Below are positions 25,882 to 34,196 of a stretch of 64,000 bases of DNA, piece after piece. Position numbers and translations under genes: made by a program. Each line of letters starts with the position of its first letter. Position 1 is the first letter of the stretch. The notes under the pieces are model-generated. The model saw only the letters and a list, made by a program, of their open reading frames with translations. It was not told the DNA's origin and did not search any database. This DNA comes from Flavobacteriales bacterium 33_180_T64. Lineage in GTDB: Bacteria > Bacteroidota > Bacteroidia > Flavobacteriales > Flavobacteriaceae. The stretch is from assembly GCA_002162685.1 (NCBI GenBank), contig MAAQ01000014.1:186001-250000 (forward strand), in the 5' to 3' direction.

Positions 25882-25994
25882 GATGTAAAGGTGTTGATTA
25901 TTAGTTATTAAGATACGAAATATTATTGAGATATGCGTTCTCGATAACATTCATGACAGCATATTTATTAGTTGTGCGCTTTGTTATTTTAAAC

Positions 25995-27278
25995 TTAAAT
26001 AGCAGTGTTACTATTTTTTGTGTGTCTATAAAATAGAAAAGAAACTATGGTTCCTACTGTACAAAACCCAGCCATGATTGCAAATACAATTTGATGACCA
26101 GCTTCTCCTGGGTAATTGTCTAAGTAATATCCAATTAAAGGACCTGCAAAAATATCTGGTGTGTAACCAACTATTGAAATAAAACCAACAGCAGTTCCTG
26201 TAAGAGTTAAAGGAATGTTTGCTTCTTCTAGTGTAGCAAAATAAAGTACCCTTGCAGAATAAACACCTAATGCCATTGTTCCAATTGATAAAATAAATAA
26301 GAGTGTTGTACTGTCATTAATAATACCAGAAGTAAAAATAAGACTTGTAATTGCCATGACAATAAAACCAATAACAATCCAAAGGGATGCTCTAGTGCGA
26401 TCTGCTAACAATCCAATAATCACTCCAATAATGGGTCTCATATATAAGAGGTAAGTTCCTACTTTAGCGGCTTCAATGTCGTTATAACCCATGACATCTT
26501 TTGCATATAAGCTAAAAACATCTGTCATTTTGTAACCAAAATAGGCACATAAAATAATAATCATGAGTAGCCAAATAGCTTTAAATTCCATGATTTTTCT
26601 AAAGTTTTCTAATGTGAGTGTTTTCGCTTTTTTTATTTGAACACCTTCTAAATTATTTAAGTTTTTGAGAAAGAAAAAGACTAAAACAGCAATAACACAA
26701 ACAGCAAGCGAAGTATAAGTTATAACTTGTTTAAAAGCAATACGCCGTTCATTTAATGATGTAAGTTCAATGTCTTTTGTGATAAATAGTGAAAAAATAA
26801 GCACACCTATCGAACCAAAAAGTGCTGCAGTAAGCCCACGACCACCATCCAAAAAACCAAATGCTATTCCTTGTTTATTTGTTCCTCCCCAAATTCTGGT
26901 GGCTTTAATCATAGCAGCCCAGAATAGAAAAATGGTGGTAAAACCCCAAAACCCATACAGCCAATGTAAATGTTTTACTGTTGGATATGTCGCTAAATAA
27001 AAACCACCTAGAGCAGTAAGCATTAGGGCTACAGACATTAGTATATGAGGACGAAATTTGTCAGCAAGTGGTCCGCCAAATAGATAAGAAAATAGAGCTA
27101 CCAATCCATATACAGAAAAACAGCTTCCTATTTGCGTATTTGTAATTGCAAACGTTTCTAAAAATGTGGGTCTAAAAATCCGTGCTAAAACAAAAGGTAA
27201 AATAAAAACAGCTTCAGCCGCTAATATTAAAAGTATTATAACGTATAACGGCTGTTTATTTGTTTTTGATTCTTGCAT
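25995..27278 (-). CDS. Major facilitator superfamily transporter
   Basis: A 427-residue inner-membrane transporter with twelve predicted helices in two halves separated by a basic cytoplasmic loop (NLEGVQIKKAKTLTLENFRK). The first-half signature GGPLADKF and the second-half GLLADRTR are the conserved MFS loop 2-3 and 8-9 motifs. The overall look is of the organophosphate/hexuronate (GlpT/UhpC-like) type but the substrate cannot be told. Its ATG overlaps the stop of the acyl-CoA carboxylase gene (TAATG), so the two are translationally coupled; it may import a precursor of that enzyme's substrate, such as a branched-chain acid. Confidence 0.85.
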   Translation of the reverse strand: MQESKTNKQPLYVIILLILAAEAVFILPFVLARIFRPTFLETFAITNTQIGSCFSVYGLVALFSYLFGGPLADKFRPHILMSVALMLTALGGFYLATYPTVKHLHWLYGFWGFTTIFLFWAAMIKATRIWGGTNKQGIAFGFLDGGRGLTAALFGSIGVLIFSLFITKDIELTSLNERRIAFKQVITYTSLAVCVIAVLVFFFLKNLNNLEGVQIKKAKTLTLENFRKIMEFKAIWLLMIIILCAYFGYKMTDVFSLYAKDVMGYNDIEAAKVGTYLLYMRPIIGVIIGLLADRTRASLWIVIGFIVMAITSLIFTSGIINDSTTLLFILSIGTMALGVYSARVLYFATLEEANIPLTLTGTAVGFISIVGYTPDIFAGPLIGYYLDNYPGEAGHQIVFAIMAGFCTVGTIVSFLFYRHTKNSNTAI

Positions 27279-28906
27279 TAAACTTGTAAAACGCCCATGT
27301 TAAAAGGTTTTTCAATAGGAGCATGGTTAGCCGCTTCAATTCCCATACTAATCCAAGTTCTAGTATCTAACGGATTGATAACAGCATCTGTCCAAATACG
27401 AGAAGCAGCATAATAAGGAGAGACTTGATTATCGTATCTGTTTTTAATTTTATCAAATAACTCTTTTTCTTTTTCTTCAGTAATTTTTTCACCTTTTTTA
27501 AGTAGCGAAGCTTTTTCAATTTGCAGTAAAACTTTAGCCGCAGAATTCCCACTCATAACAGCAAGTTCAGCACTAGGCCAAGCCGCAATTAATCTTGGAT
27601 CATAAGCTTTTCCACACATCGCATAATTTCCTGCACCATAGCTATTACCAATTATGATTGTAAATTTTGGTACTACTGAATTACTCACTGCATTTACCAT
27701 TTTGGCACCATCTTTAATAATACCACCATGCTCAGATTTACTACCAACCATAAAGCCAGTTACATCTTGTAAGAATACTAATGGGATTTTTTTCTGATTA
27801 CAATTGGCTATAAAACGTGTAGCTTTATCTGCACTGTCATTATAGATCACACCACCAAACTGCATTTCGCCTTTCTTTGTTTTGACAAGTTTACGTTGGT
27901 TGGCAACTATACCAACTGCCCAACCATCAATACGAGCATATGCAGTAATTATAGTTTGTCCGTAACCTTCTTTATATTCATCAAATTCGCTATTATCAAC
28001 AATACGTTTGATAATCTCTTTCATATCATATTGGTCGGCTCTTGATCGCGGTAGTATTCCAAAAATATCATCTGGGTTTTCTTTTGGTTTTTTTGCCTCA
28101 GCTTTATTAAAACCAGCTTTATCATAATCACCAATTTTATCTATTAAACGCTGAATAGTCTCTAAAGCATCTTTATCATCTTTAGCTTTATAATCAGTAA
28201 CTCCTGAAATCTCACAATGTGTTGTTGCACCTCCTAAAGTTTCATTATCGATAGTTTCTCCAATAGCAGCTTTTACTAAATAACTACCAGCAAGAAATAT
28301 ACTTCCTGTTTTATCAACAATTAATGCTTCGTCACTCATAATAGGTAAGTAAGCACCACCAGCGACACAACTTCCCATTACAGCAGCAATTTGAGTAATA
28401 CCCATACTGCTCATAACAGCATTGTTTCTAAAAATGCGTCCAAAATGTTCTTTATCAGGAAAAATTTCATCTTGCATAGGTAAGTAAACACCTGCAGAAT
28501 CAACAAGGTATATAATTGGTAATTTGTTTTCGATAGAAATCTCTTGAGCGCGTAGATTCTTTTTTCCAGTAATTGGAAACCAGGCACCAGCTTTTACTGT
28601 TGCGTCATTTGCCACAACAATACATTGCTTTCCTTTTACATATCCTATTTTTACCACTACGCCTCCTGATGGACATCCGCCATGCTCTTTATACATGTCT
28701 TCACCTGCAAACGCACCAATTTCAATCGAAGGTTTTTTTGAATCCAACAGATAGTCAATACGTTCTCTAGCAGTCATTTTTCCTTTAGAATGATGCTTTT
28801 CTATACGTTTTATACCACCACCTAATTTAACTTTAGCAAAGCGTTTTTTTAAATCTGAAAGGAGTAATTTATTGTGATCTTCATTCTTATTGAAGTTTAA
28901 ATCCAT
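27278..28906 (-). CDS. Acyl-CoA carboxylase, carboxyltransferase (beta) subunit
   Basis: A 542-residue biotin-dependent carboxyltransferase with both crotonase-like halves: the N-terminal part shows MTARERIDYLLD, GGCPSGGVVVKIGYVKG and LVDSAGVYLPMQDE; the C-terminal part shows FLQDVTGFMVGSKSEHGGII and GNSYGAGNYAMCGKAYDPR. The acyl-binding segments resemble methylcrotonyl-CoA or related beta subunits more than propionyl-CoA carboxylase, so a role in leucine or isoprenoid-acid breakdown is likely. The biotin carboxylase/carrier subunit is not in the window. It is the first gene of a unit with the MFS transporter. Confidence 0.85.
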   Translation of the reverse strand: MDLNFNKNEDHNKLLLSDLKKRFAKVKLGGGIKRIEKHHSKGKMTARERIDYLLDSKKPSIEIGAFAGEDMYKEHGGCPSGGVVVKIGYVKGKQCIVVANDATVKAGAWFPITGKKNLRAQEISIENKLPIIYLVDSAGVYLPMQDEIFPDKEHFGRIFRNNAVMSSMGITQIAAVMGSCVAGGAYLPIMSDEALIVDKTGSIFLAGSYLVKAAIGETIDNETLGGATTHCEISGVTDYKAKDDKDALETIQRLIDKIGDYDKAGFNKAEAKKPKENPDDIFGILPRSRADQYDMKEIIKRIVDNSEFDEYKEGYGQTIITAYARIDGWAVGIVANQRKLVKTKKGEMQFGGVIYNDSADKATRFIANCNQKKIPLVFLQDVTGFMVGSKSEHGGIIKDGAKMVNAVSNSVVPKFTIIIGNSYGAGNYAMCGKAYDPRLIAAWPSAELAVMSGNSAAKVLLQIEKASLLKKGEKITEEKEKELFDKIKNRYDNQVSPYYAASRIWTDAVINPLDTRTWISMGIEAANHAPIEKPFNMGVLQV

Positions 28907-28986
28907 AGTGTTTATAATTTCCCACGAATTTACGAAACCCGTAACGGATAATAAAGTGAATATTTTGTTAAAATAAATTACATGGA

Positions 28987-29008
28987 ATTATATTCCTAGG
29001 AATATAAT
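28987..29008. promoter_or_regulatory. 22-bp perfect palindrome, likely MarR operator
   Basis: Half-site ATTATATTCCT is followed by its exact reverse complement, centred on TCCTAGGA. It overlaps the -33 region of the promoter of the FMN reductase-marR operon (-7 at 29020-29027), a classic position for repression by the MarR protein encoded in that operon. Confidence 0.7.
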
Positions 29009-29019
29009 ATTTTTTTACA

Positions 29020-29027
29020 TATATTTG
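29020..29027 (+). promoter_or_regulatory. Promoter -7 element for the FMN reductase-marR operon
   Basis: TATATTTG (TAnnTTTG) lies 11 bases downstream of the palindromic operator and 26 bases before the start codon. Confidence 0.6.
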
Positions 29028-29053
29028 TACCAACAAAAAACAATATTATAATT

Positions 29054-29584
29054 ATGAAGAACATAATTGCATTTGCAGGAACAAATAGTAAGAATTCAAT
29101 GAATAAGGATTTAGCAATCTATGCATCAACTTTAGTGAAAGATACTACTATTACTGTATTAGATTTAAATGATTTTGAATTACCTCTATATGGAATTGAT
29201 TACGAAGTTGAACACGGTATACCAGATAATGCTCATAAGTTTTTGGAGTATATTAAATCTTCAGATGGAATTATTTTATCTTTAGCAGAGCATAATGGAG
29301 CTTATGCAACCGTTTTTAAAAACGTGTTTGATTGGATGTCTCGTATCGATGGGAAATTATGGAGTGACAAGCCAATGTTATTAATGGCAACTTCTCCAGG
29401 AGCAAGAGGAGGAGCAACGGTTTTAGAAATCGCTAAAGGACGTTTTCCTTATATGGGAGGACATATTGTTGCCGAGTTTTCATTACCTTCATTCAGTCAA
29501 AATTTTTCTGATGGAAAGCTTATAAATGAAGAATTGAACAACGCATTAGTAAGTGAAGTTGAAAAATTTGAAAATGCTATATAA
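29054..29584 (+). CDS. NADPH-dependent FMN reductase family protein
   Basis: A 176-residue flavodoxin-fold protein. FAGTNSKNSMNKDLAIYAS is the phosphate-binding loop, SLAEHNGAYATVFKNVFDWMSR binds the flavin ring and LMATSPGARGGATVLE closes the site. Such enzymes reduce FMN, quinones or azo compounds with NAD(P)H. Its stop codon overlaps the ATG of the MarR gene (TAATG), and both lie behind the palindrome at 28987-29008, so an inducible role in handling reactive quinones or electrophiles is likely. Confidence 0.88.
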   Translation: MKNIIAFAGTNSKNSMNKDLAIYASTLVKDTTITVLDLNDFELPLYGIDYEVEHGIPDNAHKFLEYIKSSDGIILSLAEHNGAYATVFKNVFDWMSRIDGKLWSDKPMLLMATSPGARGGATVLEIAKGRFPYMGGHIVAEFSLPSFSQNFSDGKLINEELNNALVSEVEKFENAI

Positions 29585-30021
29585 TGGGAGATCTTTCTAA
29601 AGATATTAACTCAACATTTCCAAATAACAAGATTAAAGCTATGTTGAATATTATTTACACAGCAAATTGGATAAATAGTCATCAAAATGCTTTTTTTAAA
29701 CCGTTTGGAATATCACCACAACAGTTCAATATTTTAAGAATTCTTCGCGGAGCTGACAAGGCCATAAAAGTACAAACAATAAAAGAACGCATGCTAGAAC
29801 GTGCTCCTAATGCTACACGTTTAATGGATAAATTGTGTGAAAAACAGTTAATTGAACGTCTGCCTTGTCCAAATGATAGAAGAGTAGTGCATATCCAAAT
29901 TACATCTAAAGGGCTTCATTTATTAGCAGAGATATCTAAAGATTATAAAAATGATCTATTAGAAAATTTGTCAGAAAAGGAAGCAGCTCAATTAAGTGAA
30001 TTACTGGATAAAATACGTTAG
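29584..30021 (+). CDS. MarR-family transcriptional regulator
   Basis: A 145-residue winged helix-turn-helix repressor. GISPQQFNILRILRGA leads into the DNA-binding helix (IKERMLERAPNATRLMDKL) and the wing LPCPNDRRVVHIQITSKG, with its conserved DxRR. It is cotranscribed with the FMN reductase and probably binds the TTCC-NN-GGAA palindromes at 28987-29008 and 30038-30059, so it would control its own operon and the pirin genes. No redox Cys stands out in the N-terminal helix; the single Cys in the recognition region (KLCEKQL) and the one in LPCPND could sense thiol stress. Its stop codon lies in the terminator hairpin. Confidence 0.88.
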   Translation: MGDLSKDINSTFPNNKIKAMLNIIYTANWINSHQNAFFKPFGISPQQFNILRILRGADKAIKVQTIKERMLERAPNATRLMDKLCEKQLIERLPCPNDRRVVHIQITSKGLHLLAEISKDYKNDLLENLSEKEAAQLSELLDKIR

Positions 30022-30030
30022 CGTATTTTT
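30011..30030 (+). terminator. Intrinsic terminator overlapping the marR stop codon
   Basis: AAATACG (30011-30017) pairs with CGTATTT (30022-30028) around a TTAG loop, followed by T residues. The stop TAG lies in the loop. Confidence 0.65.
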
Positions 30031-30037
30031 TTAACTA

Positions 30038-30059
30038 AATAGTTTCCATGGAAACTATT
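30038..30059. promoter_or_regulatory. Second 22-bp perfect palindrome upstream of the pirin genes
   Basis: Half-site AATAGTTTCCA is followed by its exact reverse complement. Its core TTCCATGGAA shares the TTCC-NN-GGAA arrangement with the operator at 28987-29008, so the same MarR protein probably binds both. Confidence 0.65.
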
Positions 30060-30078
30060 GTAATAAAATTATAATAAA

Positions 30079-30951
30079 ATGAAACTAAATACAATAAAAA
30101 GAGCCGGACGAAGTCATTTCGTTAATATGGGGGCAATACGATTAAGACAACCATTTCCAACGCAAGCCATTGAAATGATAGATCCATTTGTACTATTACA
30201 TCATTATGGACCATATGAAATTTCAGAAACTAATAATCCATTTGATCTAGGACCACATCCACATCGTGGTTTTGAGCCTATAACATTTTTGGTTCAAGGC
30301 GAACAACTACATCGTGATTCTTTAGGTCATGAGAGTGTTGTGAAATCTGGTGATGTGCAATGGACTACAGCAGGAAGGGGTATTATTCATGCTGAAGGAC
30401 CTACTCAAAATTTAGTAAAAAATGGAGGAACCATCGAAGGAATTCAATTATGGTTAAATCTTCCTGCAGAGAAGAAAATGATGGAAGCTAATTATCAGCA
30501 TGCAAAGCATGATGAATTTAATGTTATTCTTTCCGAAGATGAAAAAGTTGAAACCAGAGTTATAGCTGGAGAATTAAATAATATTTACGGAAAAATCGCA
30601 ACCCAAACAGCTGTAAATACGTTTATGATTGATGCAAAAGCAGGAGGAGAGCAAGTTATACCCTATTCTAATTTGCATCATGGTTTGATATATCTCCTTA
30701 GCGGAAAAGTAACACTAAATAATGTAGAGATTTTAGAGTTAGATTTAAATCAATTAATGGAGTTTAACCAAGATGGAGAAGGCATTGTAATTAAAGCAGA
30801 AATAGATAGTAAACTGTTATTTTTATCTGGAGAACCTATTAATGAACCCGTTGCTAGCTATGGACCATACGTAATGAATTCGCAAACAGAATTGTTGGAA
30901 GCTATGCGAGATTATCAAAACGGAAAAATGGGTTTTCTTCCAGCAAATTAA
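30079..30951 (+). CDS. Pirin family protein
   Basis: A 290-residue bicupin. The metal site is in GPHPHRGFEPITFLVQGEQ with a further His in HRDSLGHE; WTTAGRGIIHAEGP is the second pirin signature. Bacterial pirins can open flavonols (quercetinase activity) or moderate quinone and redox stress. Here it lies just downstream of a palindrome shared with the FMN reductase-marR promoter, which supports a joint redox or aromatic-compound response. The second pirin follows 34 bases later. Confidence 0.9.
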   Translation: MKLNTIKRAGRSHFVNMGAIRLRQPFPTQAIEMIDPFVLLHHYGPYEISETNNPFDLGPHPHRGFEPITFLVQGEQLHRDSLGHESVVKSGDVQWTTAGRGIIHAEGPTQNLVKNGGTIEGIQLWLNLPAEKKMMEANYQHAKHDEFNVILSEDEKVETRVIAGELNNIYGKIATQTAVNTFMIDAKAGGEQVIPYSNLHHGLIYLLSGKVTLNNVEILELDLNQLMEFNQDGEGIVIKAEIDSKLLFLSGEPINEPVASYGPYVMNSQTELLEAMRDYQNGKMGFLPAN

Positions 30952-30985
30952 ATTAATAAATAGTCACATATATACTATAGAAATT

Positions 30986-31702
30986 ATGAAAAGAATAGTT
31001 CACAAAGCTGACACGAGAGGATTTGCAAATCATGGATGGTTAAAATCGCATCATACTTTTAGTTTTGCGAGTTATCAAAACCCAGAACGTATGAGTTTTG
31101 GCGTATTACGTGTATTAAACGATGATGTTGTTCAGCCTAAAATGGGATTTGGAACGCATCCTCATCAAAATATGGAAATTATTTCGATTCCATTACAAGG
31201 CGCATTATCTCATAAAGACAGTATGGGAAATAAACGTGCAATAGAAGTTGGTGAAATACAGGTAATGAGCGCTGGAACAGGATTAACACATTCTGAGTTT
31301 AATGATAGTAAAACTAATGAGGTTAATTTTCTTCAATTATGGATTATTCCTGAAGAATTAAATGTTGAACCAAATTATGAACAACGTCAATTCTATTCAG
31401 AAGAAAAAAGGAATCTGTTACAAACTGTAGTAGCTCCTAAAGATAAGTTGGAAAGCAATGCACTACCAATTAGTCAACAAGCTTATATCTATAGAATACG
31501 CTTAGATTTAGATAATACTATTGATTTAAAGGTGAAATCAAAACAAAACGGATTTTATATTTTCGTTGTTAATGGAGGTGTTGAAGTCGCCAATACATCA
31601 CTAAATAAAAGAGATGCTATTGGTGTTTATGAAACAGACAATGTAACGATTAAAGCAAATGTGAGTTCAGAATTGATAATTATTGAAGTTCCTATGAATT
31701 AA
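30986..31702 (+). CDS. Pirin family protein (YhhW/YhaK-like)
   Basis: A 238-residue pirin of the shorter YhhW type, starting RIVHKADTRGFANHGWLKSHHTFSFA. The metal ligands are in GFGTHPHQNMEIISIPLQG and the His of LSHKDSMGN; MSAGTGLTHSEFN is the matching signature. YhhW acts on quercetin in vitro. It probably belongs to the same transcription unit as the preceding pirin, although an imperfect AATAGT...ACTATA inverted repeat (30959-30979) in the gap could give separate control. Confidence 0.9.
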   Translation: MKRIVHKADTRGFANHGWLKSHHTFSFASYQNPERMSFGVLRVLNDDVVQPKMGFGTHPHQNMEIISIPLQGALSHKDSMGNKRAIEVGEIQVMSAGTGLTHSEFNDSKTNEVNFLQLWIIPEELNVEPNYEQRQFYSEEKRNLLQTVVAPKDKLESNALPISQQAYIYRIRLDLDNTIDLKVKSKQNGFYIFVVNGGVEVANTSLNKRDAIGVYETDNVTIKANVSSELIIIEVPMN

Positions 31703-31727
31703 AGCATTCTTTTGTGGTTATTCGTTT

Positions 31728-31758
31728 AAAAAGCATTCTTTAAAAGGGTGCTTTTTTT
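31728..31758 (+). terminator. Intrinsic terminator after the pirin genes
   Basis: AAAAAGCA (31728-31735) pairs with TGCTTTTT (31749-31756), followed by T residues. Confidence 0.7.
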
Positions 31759-31805
31759 AGTTTAAAAAGGCGATATTTGTAATTACCTTAATTTAAAATT
31801 GAAAT

Positions 31806-31988
31806 ATGGCAATGAATAAAAATACTGTGTTAGCATGGGCTACCACAATAATGATAATAGTAGGATTAGGCCTAATTGCTCTTGGTGCATTTAGATATGA
31901 TGAAGTAGCAGGCTGGGGATTTGCAGCTGTAGGTTTTGGTTTTTTTGCTATTGCTTGGGTGTTTAACGCTTTAAAAGGTAGAGTATAA
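31806..31988 (+). CDS. Small two-helix membrane protein upstream of EttA
   Basis: A 60-residue protein with two hydrophobic helices (TVLAWATTIMIIVGLGLIALGAF and GWGFAAVGFGFFAIAWVF) joined by RYDEVA. I believe this is the flavobacterial family called CAL67264, which is regularly found directly before ettA; the function is unknown. ATG 31812 is an alternative start two codons later. Its TAA overlaps the ettA ATG by one base, so the two are translationally coupled. A near-consensus -7 element (GATATTTG) precedes it. Confidence 0.8.
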   Translation: MAMNKNTVLAWATTIMIIVGLGLIALGAFRYDEVAGWGFAAVGFGFFAIAWVFNALKGRV

Positions 31989-33679
31989 TGAGTGACGATA
32001 AAAAAGTGATTTTTTCTATGTCTGGTGTGACAAAGACGTTTAAGTCTGCTAATACACCTGTTCTTAAAAATATATATTTAAGCTTCTTCTATGGAGCAAA
32101 AATTGGTATCCTTGGTTTAAATGGTTCTGGTAAATCGACACTTCTTAAACTTATAGCAGGTGTTGATAAAAACTACCAAGGCGATATTGTTTTTTCTCAA
32201 GATTATTCTGTTGGTTATTTAGAACAAGAGCCAAAGTTAGATGAAGAGAAAACAGTCATGGAAATTGTACGTGAAGGTGCTGCTGAAACTGTCGCAATTC
32301 TTGACGAATATAATAGTATAAATGATCAGTTTGGTTTAGAAGAAGTTTATAGTGATCCAGATAAAATGGAAAAACTAATGAATCGCCAAGCTGTACTTCA
32401 GGATCAGATTGATGCAGCTAATGCATGGGAACTTGATACAAAATTAGAAATCGCCATGGATGCTTTACGCACACCAGATGGCGATAAAAAAATAGCGGTA
32501 CTTTCAGGAGGTGAACGTCGTCGTGTTGCACTTTGTCGTTTATTACTGCAAGAACCTGATGTATTATTGTTAGATGAGCCTACAAATCACTTAGATGCAG
32601 AATCGGTACATTGGTTAGAGCATCATTTAGCACAATATAAAGGAACAGTAATCGCTGTAACTCACGATAGATATTTTTTAGATAATGTTGCTGGTTGGAT
32701 ACTAGAATTGGATAGAGGTGAAGGTATTCCATGGAAAGGGAACTATTCGTCATGGTTAGATCAAAAATCTAAGCGCATGGCTCAAGAAAGTAAAACAGCT
32801 TCAAAGCGTCAGAAAACATTAGAACGCGAGTTAGAATGGGTACGTCAAGGTGCAAAAGGTCGTCAAACAAAGCAAAAAGCACGTTTGAAAAACTATGATA
32901 AGCTTATGAGTCAAGATCAAAAGCAACTCGATGAAAAGTTAGAAATCTATATTCCTAATGGGCCGCGTTTAGGAACCAATGTAATTGAATCTAAAGGTGT
33001 TAGTAAAGCCTACGATGATAAATTATTATATGAAGATTTAAATTTTAATTTACCACAGGCAGGTATTGTTGGTGTTATTGGGCCTAATGGTGCTGGTAAG
33101 ACAACAATATTCAGAATGATAATGGGAGAGGAAACACCAGATAAAGGTGAGTTTATTGTTGGTGACACAGCAAAGATTGCTTATGTTGATCAAAAACATT
33201 CAAATATAGATCCAGATAAATCGATTTGGCAAAACTTTAGTGATGAACAAGAGTTGGTTATGATGAGTGGAAAACAAGTCAATTCAAGAGCTTACTTAAG
33301 TCGTTTTAATTTCTCTGGTAGCGAACAAAACAAAAAAGTAAATTTATTATCTGGAGGAGAGCGTAACCGTTTGCATTTAGCAATGACGCTTAAGGAAGAA
33401 GGTAATGTATTGCTTTTAGATGAGCCAACCAATGATCTTGATGTTAATACATTAAGAGCTTTAGAGGAAGGTTTAGAAAATTTTGCAGGATGTGCAGTAG
33501 TGATTTCTCACGATAGATGGTTTTTAGATCGTATTTGTACTCATATTTTGGCTTTTGAAGGGGATAGCCAAGTTTATTTCTTTGAAGGTAGTTTCTCTGA
33601 TTATGAAGAGAATAAGAAAAAACGTTTAGGAGGTGATTTAATGCCTAAGCGAATTAAATATAAAAAGTTAGTAAGGTAA
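31988..33679 (+). CDS. ettA: Energy-dependent translational throttle protein EttA (ABC-F ATPase)
   Basis: A 563-residue ABC-F protein with two ATPase domains and no membrane helices. First domain: Walker A GLNGSGKST, signature LSGGERRRVALCR, Walker B DVLLLDEPTNHLDAESVHWLE. Second domain: GPNGAGKTT, LLSGGERNRLHLA, VLLLDEPTNDLDV. The linker with REL-EWVRQGAKGRQTKQKAR is the P-site tRNA-interaction motif of EttA-type proteins. EttA binds the ribosomal E site and gates the first peptide bond according to the ATP/ADP ratio. A strong terminator follows. Confidence 0.95.
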   Translation: MSDDKKVIFSMSGVTKTFKSANTPVLKNIYLSFFYGAKIGILGLNGSGKSTLLKLIAGVDKNYQGDIVFSQDYSVGYLEQEPKLDEEKTVMEIVREGAAETVAILDEYNSINDQFGLEEVYSDPDKMEKLMNRQAVLQDQIDAANAWELDTKLEIAMDALRTPDGDKKIAVLSGGERRRVALCRLLLQEPDVLLLDEPTNHLDAESVHWLEHHLAQYKGTVIAVTHDRYFLDNVAGWILELDRGEGIPWKGNYSSWLDQKSKRMAQESKTASKRQKTLERELEWVRQGAKGRQTKQKARLKNYDKLMSQDQKQLDEKLEIYIPNGPRLGTNVIESKGVSKAYDDKLLYEDLNFNLPQAGIVGVIGPNGAGKTTIFRMIMGEETPDKGEFIVGDTAKIAYVDQKHSNIDPDKSIWQNFSDEQELVMMSGKQVNSRAYLSRFNFSGSEQNKKVNLLSGGERNRLHLAMTLKEEGNVLLLDEPTNDLDVNTLRALEEGLENFAGCAVVISHDRWFLDRICTHILAFEGDSQVYFFEGSFSDYEENKKKRLGGDLMPKRIKYKKLVR

Positions 33680-33696
33680 TCTTAGTTAATAGACAT

Positions 33697-33726
33697 AAAA
33701 AAAAGCCAGCATTTGCTGGCTTTTTT
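33697..33726 (+). terminator. Intrinsic terminator after ettA
   Basis: GCCAGC (33705-33710) pairs with GCTGGC (33715-33720) around ATTT, flanked by A and T runs, so it may work in both directions. Confidence 0.9.
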
Positions 33727-33739
33727 ATTTTTTATCGAT

Positions 33740-33832
33740 TTATTTTTTGAGCTTCTCGTTTTTTTTCTTTAACGCATATACTTTTATTAGAGTTAATATA
33801 AGTAATCCTATACACGTGATATTAGTGCATAA
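33740..33832 (-). pseudogene. Possible remnant of a small membrane-anchored gene
   Basis: A stop-to-stop frame of about 30 codons with no start codon reads CIGLLILTLIKVYALKKKNE then KLKK. This hydrophobic helix plus KxYxLKxKNEKL tail resembles the corresponding part of the 76-residue protein just upstream (FIAIAVIKMYKLKAENKRL). It may be the decayed end of a duplicated copy. The resemblance is short and lies in low-complexity sequence. Confidence 0.2.
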
Positions 33833-33860
33833 CTAGTTTACTAAGATTAGCATCCATGTA

Positions 33861-34091
33861 TTAGTTATTATTATCATATAAATGACCATCAGTGAAATCC
33901 TTATAACTCTTATCTATTTCAGATTTATAAAAACTACTATCTGTTAATCGTTTGTTTTCAGCTTTTAGCTTATACATTTTAATAACAGCAATTGCTATGA
34001 ATATTAAAAATATAAAAGCAGTAACGATGAGGACTATAGTAAGCTGCATCGTGCTTGCAAGGGAAATATTTGAGGTATAAGTGGTTAGCAT
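33861..34091 (-). CDS. Small single-helix membrane protein, unknown function
   Basis: A 76-residue protein with one membrane helix (LTIVLIVTAFIFLIFIAIAVI, residues about 17-37) followed by a basic, then acidic soluble tail (MYKLKAENKRLTDSSFYKSE). Residue 15 is an alternative start Met. I do not recognise the family. A similar helix-plus-tail fragment lies just downstream. Confidence 0.55.
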   Translation of the reverse strand: MLTTYTSNISLASTMQLTIVLIVTAFIFLIFIAIAVIKMYKLKAENKRLTDSSFYKSEIDKSYKDFTDGHLYDNNN

Positions 34092-34196
34092 TATACTTTG
34101 TTTATTTAGATTTGGTTATCAAATATACAACAAAATTTAAAAAACAAGCTATTTATCTATGAAAAGTTACACTTTGTCGATAAAACAATTTAAATT

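Noticed and set aside
28573-28770. Antisense frame opposite the acyl-CoA carboxylase N-terminus
   Set aside because: It is a shadow of a highly conserved coding region.
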